Shown: one piece after another, positions 55,542-64,000 of the stretch
Position numbering within the stretch: the first letter of the stretch is position 1
How the letters are laid out: the number at the start of each line of letters is the position of its first letter
Source of the DNA: an uncultured Flavobacteriaceae bacterium
GTDB taxonomy: Bacteria; Bacteroidota; Bacteroidia; Flavobacteriales; Flavobacteriaceae
Assembly (NCBI GenBank): GCA_947488435.1
Contig: CANKZG010000001.1
Coordinates: forward strand, 2,224,308 to 2,288,307
Length of the DNA stretch: 64,000 nucleotides
Direction of reading: 5' to 3'
Made by a program: the position numbers and the translations under genes
The notes under the pieces: generated by a model
Told to the model about the DNA's origin: nothing
Database searches by the model: none
The model's input: the letters and a program-made list of their open reading frames with translations, nothing else

Positions 55542-56077
55542 AAGCTTTTTTAGTTGTACTTTTTATTGGTTTAACCCATTTAGGTTTCGCTCAAAATGAG
55601 GAGACCATTGCTTGGAGTATAGAGCGAAGGTTGAATTGGAATGATTTTAAAAAAGATGCTCCGAAAAATGCACATGCTGCAGCTACTACAGCAAGTGGTA
55701 TTAGCTATTGGTTTTCTACCGTGGGTCCTACGGATAAAATTGAAATTGATTATGCTATTGACACTTTATTTTACCCGAATGAATCGTGGGTGCAAAAAGA
55801 TTTAGCGAGTCCTGCTATTTTAGCACATGAACAAGCACATTTTGATATTGCTGAACTTTTGGCTAGAAAAATGCGAAGAATAATGGAAACGACTCACTTT
55901 ACAAAAAATGTGAAGTCTGAGATCGCTTCGATCTATAAGGATATTATTGCGGAGCTTAATGCGTATCAAAAACGTTACGATGCAGAAACTAACTTCTCAC
56001 GAAATATGGAACGTCAGCTTTTATGGGAAGAAAAAATAGCTAAAGACCTTAACAGAGCCTACCCTAAATTGCAGTAA
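55538..56077 (+). CDS. DUF922-family secreted Zn-dependent protease-like protein
   Basis: About 179 residues, with a signal peptide (LKAFLVVLFIGLTHLGFA). The zinc-binding HEQAHF motif (about residues 92-97) and DIAELLARKMRR give the DUF922 pattern. I choose TTG 55538, which overlaps the osmC stop by 4 bases (TTGA); another TTG at 55529 adds three residues. Both begin a clear signal peptide, and there is no good ATG. The family's substrate is unknown. Confidence 0.82.
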   Translation: MKAFLVVLFIGLTHLGFAQNEETIAWSIERRLNWNDFKKDAPKNAHAAATTASGISYWFSTVGPTDKIEIDYAIDTLFYPNESWVQKDLASPAILAHEQAHFDIAELLARKMRRIMETTHFTKNVKSEIASIYKDIIAELNAYQKRYDAETNFSRNMERQLLWEEKIAKDLNRAYPKLQ

Positions 56078-56083
56078 GTGCCT

Positions 56084-56950
56084 TTAGACATCACAAATTA
56101 CAAAGCTCTCCTTTAAAGCATTTATTTTTATGGTTTTCGTTGGAATAAACTCTTGCGCTACGTATCCTCTAAACCCAGTTGCTAAAATTGCTCGCATTAT
56201 AGCGGGATAATATAACTCCTGACTTTCATCAATTTCATGTCGTCCAGGTACGCCGGCTGTATGATAATGGCCAAAATACTGATGATTATTCTGAATGGTA
56301 CGAATAATATCTCCTTCCTGTATTTGCATGTGATAGATGTCATATAATAGTTTAAAGTTCTCAGAATCTAATTGTTGACATAAAGCAATACCCCAGGCGG
56401 AGGAATCACACATATAATCAGGGTGATCGATCTGATTAAATAGTTCCATTTGAATAACCACCCCATATTTTTCAGCCAATGGCATAATTTTTTGTAAACC
56501 TGTAACGCAATTTTGAAGTCCTGTTTCATCGTCCATTCCGTTTCGATTTCCACTAAAACAAATAAGATTAGTATACCCTGCTGCAGCAACTTGAGGAATA
56601 ATATCCATATAATTTTTAATCAATGTATTATGATATTTTGGATTATTCCATCCCTCTGTGAGACTTATCTCAGCTCCATTACACATAGAACAGTTAATGT
56701 CATATTGCTTTAATAATGGCCAATTTTCTGGACCAATTAGATCTATAGCTTTAATACCTAGGTTTTTAAGTGTTTTTAAAAAATCCTCAAGGGGAATATC
56801 TCCAAAACACCATTGACATACACTATGATTAATATTATTTTTAAGCAAAAAGGTTTTATCTTGCTTTTTAGATGAAGCCGTTGCAGTATTACAAGATAAT
56901 ATCCCTGCTGTTGCCGCAGCTGACGTTCCAATGAATGTTCTTCGTTTCAT
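56084..56950 (-). CDS. Tat-exported TIM-barrel isomerase (hydroxypyruvate isomerase-like)
   Basis: A 288-residue protein of the AP-endonuclease-2/xylose isomerase-like superfamily. The N-terminus MKRRTFIGTSAAATAGILSC has a twin-arginine pattern (RRTFIG) and a possible lipobox Cys. The barrel includes HSVCQWCFGDIPLEDF, GIKAIDLIGPENW, QMELFNQIDHP, LLYDIYHMQI, HYHTAGVPGRHEID and YVAQEF motifs, resembling hydroxypyruvate isomerases. Oxidised-sugar work in the periplasm would fit the DUF1080 operon, but this is only suggestive. It converges on DUF922 with a 6-base gap. Confidence 0.88.
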   Translation of the reverse strand: MKRRTFIGTSAAATAGILSCNTATASSKKQDKTFLLKNNINHSVCQWCFGDIPLEDFLKTLKNLGIKAIDLIGPENWPLLKQYDINCSMCNGAEISLTEGWNNPKYHNTLIKNYMDIIPQVAAAGYTNLICFSGNRNGMDDETGLQNCVTGLQKIMPLAEKYGVVIQMELFNQIDHPDYMCDSSAWGIALCQQLDSENFKLLYDIYHMQIQEGDIIRTIQNNHQYFGHYHTAGVPGRHEIDESQELYYPAIMRAILATGFRGYVAQEFIPTKTIKINALKESFVICDV

Positions 56951-56999
56951 AGTAAGCGTATTTTTTACATCTTAAAGATAATTGTTTTTAATAAGCCAT

Positions 57000-57236
57000 A
57001 TGGAATTAAAACCAGATAAGACATTACTTATAGAATTGGCACATTATAAAATGCCTTTTGGCAAATATAAAGGACGTTACTTGGTGCAATTGCCAGAAGC
57101 TTATTTAACCTGGTTTTACAATAAAGGTTTTCCCGAAGGAAAGTTGGGGCGTATGTTATATATGACTTGGGAAATAAAAATAAACGGATTGGAAGGTTTG
57201 ATTTATAAAATTCAGAAAGAATTTCCACAGGATTAA
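57000..57236 (+). CDS. DUF3820 family protein
   Basis: A 78-residue protein with the DUF3820 pattern: MPFGKYKGRYLVQLPEAYLTWF (about 18-38, in parts) followed by GKLGRMLYMTWEIKINGLE. Many DUF3820 proteins are near or fused to exonucleases, and their function is unknown. The start ATG 57000 follows the divergent TIM-barrel gene by 49 bases. It precedes pyrG by 60 bases. Confidence 0.85.
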   Translation: MELKPDKTLLIELAHYKMPFGKYKGRYLVQLPEAYLTWFYNKGFPEGKLGRMLYMTWEIKINGLEGLIYKIQKEFPQD

Positions 57237-58934
<1,698 letters not shown>

Positions 58935-59001
58935 ACTACACAATTGGGGCTATATTTGCTCTCTGAAAATCAAACCCCTAGCATTTTAACTAGTACATTT
59001 T

Positions 59002-60870
59002 ATGGAAGAAAAGAAATTTGATTTAAACTCCATCATCGGATTTGTTCTGATCTTTGGAATTCTCATCTTCATGTTTTACCAAAATCAGCCAACACCAGAG
59101 GAGTTAGAGGCACAAAAGGCAGAACAGGCAGCAATAGAGGCTAAGGCTGAGGAAGAAAATACTTCAGAAACTACAGCAGTAGAAAAGGAACAAACTTTAG
59201 ACCTTACCGATTCAACAGCCGTTTCCAACTATAAATCTTCGATAGGAGCTTTTGGATTTACACAGGCACAAGAAGGTGTCACCACTCTAGAAAATGAAGT
59301 ATTGTATTTATCAATCGACAATAAAGGTGGACAGATCGTTGAGGCTAAGATGAAAAAATTTGTTACTTATGATTCACTTCCATTATACCTGGTAAAGGAT
59401 GGTAATGCAAATTTTGGACTACAATTTACTACTACTAATAATCGAGTTGTAGATACGAAAACCCTATTCTTTGAACCCACTTTAAGTGAAAACGGGAGCA
59501 ATCAAGTACTTTCTTTAAAAGCGAAAGTGGCAACAAACCAATACTTGGAATATCGATATGAAATGAAACCGGACGAATATTTGGTAGATTTTACAATCAG
59601 AACACAAGGTTTGAGTAATGTTATTAGTTCTGGACAGCCGATCAACCTTTTATGGGAGATGAAAGGAAGAAGACATAGTAAAAGTATTAAATATGAAAAC
59701 CGATACACCCGACTTACCTATAAACATGATGGTGGAAAATTAAGTAAACTCTCTGAGGGTAGTGATGATGACGAAAAAGAAGAGGGAGTGGAATGGTTAT
59801 CTTATAGGCAACACTTTTTTAGTTCTATTTTGGTTACGAAAACACCGTTCGCAACAGCAGATCTAACCTCTACAAATTTAGTGGAAGAAGAAACTAAAAC
59901 GGCCGAGTTTACTAAGGTTTATACTACTAAAACAGATTTAAAAATAGAGGGAGGAGAATTAAATCAGAATTTTAACTGGTATTATGGACCAACAGATATC
60001 GAGGTTTTAAGTAAGTATAAAGAGTTGGAATTGGCCGATTCTATTCCGTTCGGATGGGGGATTTTTGGCATAATCAACAGATATGTTTTCACACCATTTT
60101 ATGGATTACTGAGCTCTTTTCTGCCGTATGGTCTGGCAATAATTGTGATGACCATTCTTGTTCGTTTAGCAATGTCTCCAGTCACGTATAAGTCGTATTT
60201 ATCGCAGGCAAAAATGAAAGTATTAAAGCCTGAGATAACAGCCTTGAATGAGAAGTATAAGGATAATGCAATGAAGAAACAAAAGGAAACTATGGCTTTG
60301 TATAATAAAGCTGGAGTAAGTCCGATGAGCGGTTGTATTCCAGCTGTGATTCAACTTCCTATATTTTATGCCTTATTTATGTTCTTCCCAACGTCATTTG
60401 CTTTACGACAAAAACCATTTTTATGGGCGGAAGATTTATCGTCTTATGATACTATTTTTGAATGGACTACTTCCATACCGTTAATTTCTACTTTTTATGG
60501 AAATCATGTAAGTTTGTTTCCTATTTTGGCGTCTATTGCAATATTCTTTTATATGATGATGACCACAGGACAAAACATGCCTACACAACCAGGAATGCCT
60601 AACATGAAATTTATCATGTATTTGTCTCCGTTAATTATGCTGATTTTCTTTAATAATTATGCCAGTGGTTTGAGTTTGTATTATTTCGTTTCCAATCTGA
60701 TTACTATTTTAATTATGTTGGCAATTAAAAATTATATTCTGGATGACAAAAAGATTCATGCTCAAATTCAGGAAAACAAAAAGAAACCAAAAACGGAAAA
60801 CAAGTTTCAGCGTAAAATGAGAGAAATGATGGAGCAGGCGGAGGCTCAGAAAAAAACTGGTAAAAAGTAA
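59002..60870 (+). CDS. yidC: Membrane protein insertase YidC
   Basis: Inserts inner-membrane proteins with or without SecYEG. The 622-residue protein has an N-terminal span (about 10-27), a periplasmic domain (about 75-335) and a C-terminal insertase core with spans around 350-395, 430-480 and 500-590. Motifs include YGLAIIVMTILVRLAMSP and MSGCIPAVIQLPIFYALF. It ends in a basic tail rich in Lys (KKPKTENKFQRKMR), as in other Bacteroidota. A strong terminator follows. Confidence 0.96.
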   Translation: MEEKKFDLNSIIGFVLIFGILIFMFYQNQPTPEELEAQKAEQAAIEAKAEEENTSETTAVEKEQTLDLTDSTAVSNYKSSIGAFGFTQAQEGVTTLENEVLYLSIDNKGGQIVEAKMKKFVTYDSLPLYLVKDGNANFGLQFTTTNNRVVDTKTLFFEPTLSENGSNQVLSLKAKVATNQYLEYRYEMKPDEYLVDFTIRTQGLSNVISSGQPINLLWEMKGRRHSKSIKYENRYTRLTYKHDGGKLSKLSEGSDDDEKEEGVEWLSYRQHFFSSILVTKTPFATADLTSTNLVEEETKTAEFTKVYTTKTDLKIEGGELNQNFNWYYGPTDIEVLSKYKELELADSIPFGWGIFGIINRYVFTPFYGLLSSFLPYGLAIIVMTILVRLAMSPVTYKSYLSQAKMKVLKPEITALNEKYKDNAMKKQKETMALYNKAGVSPMSGCIPAVIQLPIFYALFMFFPTSFALRQKPFLWAEDLSSYDTIFEWTTSIPLISTFYGNHVSLFPILASIAIFFYMMMTTGQNMPTQPGMPNMKFIMYLSPLIMLIFFNNYASGLSLYYFVSNLITILIMLAIKNYILDDKKIHAQIQENKKKPKTENKFQRKMREMMEQAEAQKKTGKK

Positions 60871-60908
60871 CTTTTATATATATAATATAGTTAGTAGTTT
60901 AAAATAAT

Positions 60909-60937
60909 AAAGCTCCCTTATCTAAGGGAGCTTTTTA
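60909..60937 (+). terminator. Intrinsic terminator after yidC
   Basis: AAAGCTCCCTTA (60909-60920) pairs with TAAGGGAGCTTT (60923-60934) with a 2-base loop and a T-run. It lies 39 bases past the yidC stop. Confidence 0.9.
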
Positions 60938-61580
60938 GCATAAAGTAGGTTTAGTCTGCTAACATTTGGATATGACAAATATGACCTATTAGATTTATTA
61001 AAAAAAAATATAGTTGCCAAGAAAGTCATTTTGTATGTAAAGTAATGGGAGTGTGATGTCTGTTTTTTTTTGTTGATTTGACTTTAAATGTTTTAAAAAT
61101 AAATTGTAAGAAAAAACCTTCATATTTAACTGATAATAAGAGTTATACGAAAATAAGTTGGTGTAAGTAACTCTGGAAATTGTTAAGAAAAAGGACCTCT
61201 TTCCGGAAAATGTACCTACCAAAATAACATAGTCCTAGATTAAGGTCCCTCAATCTTTTTATTTCGTATGACTAACGAAAGATAATTCCTCTTAGTATTC
61301 TATTTTGATACTAATAATATAAGGTTTCATTAGTATGATTATTCACGTGTAGGCTAGAATTAGAACAATTCAGATTTGAAACTGATAGTAATCCGTAGGC
61401 TTAGTGGTTGTAAAATTATAAGAGAAGGACATTTTGTTTAATGAAAAAGATATAATGTTAAACAATATATAACAAATGTATATAAAAACCTACAAATAAT
61501 TGTAATTGATTTACATTAATTCTTAAAATTAATAGCTAAAGCGACACTATTCTACTTAGTATTAAATAAAACCTTAAAAA
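60938..61580. other. Long non-coding gap after yidC
   Basis: About 640 bases without a convincing gene lie between yidC and the FAS1 gene. It has several inverted repeats (61262-61280, 61308-61336) and a terminator-like hairpin (61237-61261). I see no tRNA-like or known RNA pattern. A 74-residue minus-strand frame at 60998-61222 has no recognisable features. Confidence 0.5.
61237..61261 (+). terminator. Possible orphan terminator in the yidC-FAS1 gap
   Basis: AGATT (61237-61241) pairs with AATCT (61252-61256), with further pairs inside, followed by five Ts. The pattern is weak and no plus-strand gene lies next to it. Confidence 0.35.
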
Positions 61581-62573
61581 TTAATTTGAAGTATCTGGTA
61601 TGAGTACGGTATCTAAGCTGTGAAGAACTCCGTCAGTTGCCTGTATATCGGCAGTTAATAATCCAATTCCATTAGTACCACTTCCATCCGTAAGATCAGC
61701 CCTATTAATATCTGTGCCAGGAAGGGTTATGGTAATTGTATCTCCCTCGAGCGTATTAAGTATATCGCCGTTTGTTAAATCTTCCAATTGCGTATTTCCC
61801 AATACAATATGGTGTGACAAAATATCAGTTAGTAAGGCAGTATCAATTTCGTTGATACTCGCAACTCCTAAGGAACTAAGAGCTTCTTGAAATGCCATAT
61901 TTTGGGGCACAAATATGGTAAAGGGTTCAGACATGGCCAATTGCTCAGTGAGATTTGATGTTGGATTACTGATATCAATGGCGCTGGATAAACTTGCAAA
62001 ATTTGGATCTGCATTTAGAAAAGTAAAAACATCAGGCAATTCGATTACAGTATTTACCAAATGCAATATGCCATTAGTTGCGTTAACATCCCCCAATATT
62101 ACTCGAGATGTTCCATTTATTATAATTCCATTAGATATGTTTACAAAAGTACTTAGGTTCGTTCCATCCGGTCCTGATGTGGATTCGTTGGTAAAATAAC
62201 CTGTTTCCAAATTTTCGAATGAAATAGTTCCTCTTACTACATGATTTCGCAGCAATTCAGCTAAGGTGTCATTGGGAATATCTTCTAAGGAAGAAAAGCC
62301 ATTGTTATCCAAATAAGTAATAAAAGCAGCATTAATTGGTGGAAAAACTGTAATTCCATTACTACTTTGAAAAAAGTCAACCAAATTCGCTTGCTCTACA
62401 GCGGCAACAAAAAGAGAAAGATCTGTAGAAATTCGGGCTAAGGCCAAAATATCAAGATTATTAGGGTTAGGTGTAGCTATTGTATCACCATCATCAATAG
62501 AAGTGCACGAAGACACCACGGTGATAATTGCTAAAAAGACCACTACAGTTTTGAAAAGGATATTCTTCTTCAT
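61581..62573 (-). CDS. FAS1 (fasciclin) domain lipoprotein, two domains
   Basis: A 330-residue lipoprotein (lipobox VVSSC, Cys23). Two FAS1 domains occupy about residues 40-185 and 190-325. Each has an ITVFPP- or FTIFVP-type motif, a Leu-Leu-Arg-Asn-His-Val or LLTDILSHHI core with a conserved His, and a closing motif INATNGILHLVNTVIELP or QATDGVLHSLDTVLIP. FAS1 modules mediate adhesion to other cells or to surface polymers. It lies just after a second FAS1 gene on the same strand. Confidence 0.9.
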   Translation of the reverse strand: MKKNILFKTVVVFLAIITVVSSCTSIDDGDTIATPNPNNLDILALARISTDLSLFVAAVEQANLVDFFQSSNGITVFPPINAAFITYLDNNGFSSLEDIPNDTLAELLRNHVVRGTISFENLETGYFTNESTSGPDGTNLSTFVNISNGIIINGTSRVILGDVNATNGILHLVNTVIELPDVFTFLNADPNFASLSSAIDISNPTSNLTEQLAMSEPFTIFVPQNMAFQEALSSLGVASINEIDTALLTDILSHHIVLGNTQLEDLTNGDILNTLEGDTITITLPGTDINRADLTDGSGTNGIGLLTADIQATDGVLHSLDTVLIPDTSN

Positions 62574-62600
62574 AGGATTTTAATTTGCAGAACAGGTGCT

Positions 62601-62608
62601 CAAAGTTA
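62601..62608 (-). promoter_or_regulatory. Candidate -7 element of FAS1 gene
   Basis: TAACTTTG on the minus strand (62601-62608) matches TAnnTTTG exactly and lies 27 bases before the start codon. No TTG is seen at a proper distance. Confidence 0.35.
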
Positions 62609-62721
62609 CTAAAGAAAATGAATTGTATATAAGATTTTGACTTTAATAAAGAGATTTAAAAACTACGAAAGCGTTGCTTTTAAAAACACAAAAATTTGAA
62701 TAGCGGAACAAATTATTGCAT

Positions 62722-62750
62722 AAAAAAAGCGTTGGAATATACCAACGCTT
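62722..62750 (-). terminator. Terminator between the two FAS1 genes
   Basis: AAGCGTTGG (62728-62736) pairs with CCAACGCTT (62742-62750) with a 5-base loop, and a seven-T run on the minus strand follows. It lies 25 bases past the stop of the longer FAS1 gene. Confidence 0.85.
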
Positions 62751-62774
62751 CTTAATAAAGAATAGACTTTGTAT

Positions 62775-64000
62775 CTAATTCGATGGCAATAACACGCTAT
62801 CTATAACATGGATAACACCGTTATTTGCCTGAATATTTACTGTTAATACGCCAACTCCAGAATTTCCAGAGCCATCAGTGATGTTAGCAATATTATCACC
62901 GGTTCCTGGTAAATTAATTGTAATAGCATCTCCTTGTAATGTAACCGGTGCGATACCATCTGTTAAATCTTCTGCTCTTATATTTCCCTCTATGACATGA
63001 TGGAATAGAATGCCGCCAAGAGTTGCACTATCGATATCGTTCACACTCTGAACACCTAAATCGGAAAGTAATGTGTCAAAAGCGGTGTCTAATGGTGCAA
63101 AAACTGTAAACGGACCCGCCTGAGACAATACCGCATTAAAATCTATTCCTGAAGATGCCGCATCTAAAGCATCAATTAATGGACTCAAATTGGGATCTGC
63201 CTCTCCAAAAGTAATTAATGTTGGTAGATCAATTACCGTTTCAACAATGTGTATAATCCCATTTGTGCCAATAATATCTTTATTGTCTAAATTACCTGTG
63301 CTAACGCCATTTAAAACAATACCATCTGAAGTATTTACAAATAAGCTTAAATTATCTCCATTTTCATTTGTTGCTGCAGTGGTTAAATCATAAGAAGTAA
63401 CAAAATCATTAGTTAAGGTAGCATTGTTTAATAAAATATGATTAAATATTACGTTAGAAATATTATTACCATCGGGATTATTAAAGTTATTAGAAGCTGC
63501 ATTACTAGGAGCGAACAAGGTATAAGGACCATCGCCTGCAAGAATTTCTAGAAAATCAGCTTCAGGTGTAACCTCCGCTCCCATAGAGTTTTCTAATTCC
63601 GCTAAATTTGGATTTCCCATAATATGTGTAGTAATCGTAGGTAACGTTATCACAGCATCTACGATATGGATCACTCCATTTGATGCATCCATATCTGGCG
63701 TTTCAACAGTAGATATGCCATTTAAACTTACTCCAGAAGATAAGTCAATCAATAAACTTAGATTATTCCCAGCAACACCAGCTGTACTCAACGTACTTAC
63801 GTAACCAGTGTTTAAATTTGTTGATCTGTTTTCTCCTGAGATCACGTGATTTAGTAGTAGTTGTTGTAGTTCTCCAGCAGGGATATCTGTTAAAGCTCTG
63901 CCATCAAGAAAAGTTTCAAATGCTGTATTTGAAGGTGCAAATATCGTAAACGGTCCAGTACCACTTAAGGTAGTTATCAAGTTTCCTCCTGCTGCTTCCA
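62775..64000 (-). CDS. FAS1 domain protein (partial, N-terminus beyond window)
   Basis: The frame stays open to the window end, so this is the C-terminal 408 or so residues of a longer protein. Three FAS1 domains are visible, each closing with SNGVIHIVDAV, TNGIIHIVETV or NNGVIHVIDSV. The first visible domain begins with EAAGGNLITTLSGTGPFTIFAPS and lacks its upstream strands. A TTG at 63980 is not a likely start, because it lies inside the FAS1 motif. It resembles the neighbouring FAS1 lipoprotein in layout and is probably a surface adhesion protein. Confidence 0.9.
   Translation of the reverse strand, partial: EAAGGNLITTLSGTGPFTIFAPSNTAFETFLDGRALTDIPAGELQQLLLNHVISGENRSTNLNTGYVSTLSTAGVAGNNLSLLIDLSSGVSLNGISTVETPDMDASNGVIHIVDAVITLPTITTHIMGNPNLAELENSMGAEVTPEADFLEILAGDGPYTLFAPSNAASNNFNNPDGNNISNVIFNHILLNNATLTNDFVTSYDLTTAATNENGDNLSLFVNTSDGIVLNGVSTGNLDNKDIIGTNGIIHIVETVIDLPTLITFGEADPNLSPLIDALDAASSGIDFNAVLSQAGPFTVFAPLDTAFDTLLSDLGVQSVNDIDSATLGGILFHHVIEGNIRAEDLTDGIAPVTLQGDAITINLPGTGDNIANITDGSGNSGVGVLTVNIQANNGVIHVIDSVLLPSN

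Noticed and set aside
60998-61222. 74-codon minus-strand frame in the yidC-FAS1 gap
   Set aside because: No start context, motif or neighbour support; composition is like the surrounding non-coding DNA.

Overview
The window is a stretch of chromosome from a member of the Bacteroidota, most likely a marine Flavobacteriaceae. The DNA is AT-rich. Starts rarely have a clear Shine-Dalgarno sequence, and several upstream regions carry the Bacteroidota -7 element TAnnTTTG. Typical family content includes a SecA of about 1,120 residues without the C-terminal zinc motif, pyrG next to yidC, many lipoproteins, FAS1 proteins, bacillithiol synthesis (BshC), a DUF4105 protein and a PVC-type cytochrome/DUF1080 operon. 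I see no rRNA, tRNA, IS element, prophage or CRISPR array. Most of the window is conserved housekeeping sequence.

Layout. 1-1257: end of a galM/DUF2911 pair. 1365-3868: an ECF sigma factor with two overlapping downstream genes, probably its anti-sigma protein and a DUF4097-like surface protein. 3869-6257: a CBM9-like lipoprotein, MsrA and an M23 peptidase. 6636-11539: a TesA-like esterase divergent from a YbbA/YbbP-like ABC exporter and an alpha/beta hydrolase. 11544-13728: an MlrC-like peptidase and an atypical SDR. 13944-15325: a small-gene island with two tandem paralogous secreted proteins, each behind a conserved structured leader, plus two membrane microproteins. 15322-19423: an amidohydrolase and an M14 peptidase. 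19529-24309: a histidine kinase and SecA. 24494-29270: a six-gene operon running from DUF4105 to DUF2795. 29411-35498: PssA, the LptB/AhpD-like/TatC/KdsD operon, and divergent RecQ. 35600-41773: a carboxypeptidase-regulatory-like protein, then a beta-galactosidase and sodium symporter pair. 41920-45366: the DUF1080, cytochrome/dehydrogenase and DinB operon. 45469-51383: a second M14 peptidase, BshC, a PNPOx-like protein and a SIMPL protein. 51464-56077: guaA, a LysM/periplasmic-binding fusion, OsmC and DUF922. 56084-60870: a Tat-type TIM-barrel protein, DUF3820, PyrG and YidC. 61581-64000: two FAS1 proteins, the second cut by the window end.

How genes work together. Envelope biogenesis dominates: SecA, TatC, YidC, LptB, KdsD, PssA, DUF4105 (lipoprotein acylation family) and LysM/M23 proteins. 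Galactoside use is suggested by GalM, the GH2 beta-galactosidase and its symporter. Oxidised (3-keto) sugar metabolism is suggested by DUF1080 with the dehydrogenase/cytochrome. The least explained part is 13944-15325. There, a 624-base tandem duplication keeps a basic protein tail identical through synonymous changes only and keeps foldable leader elements, which makes it the best candidate here for something undescribed.
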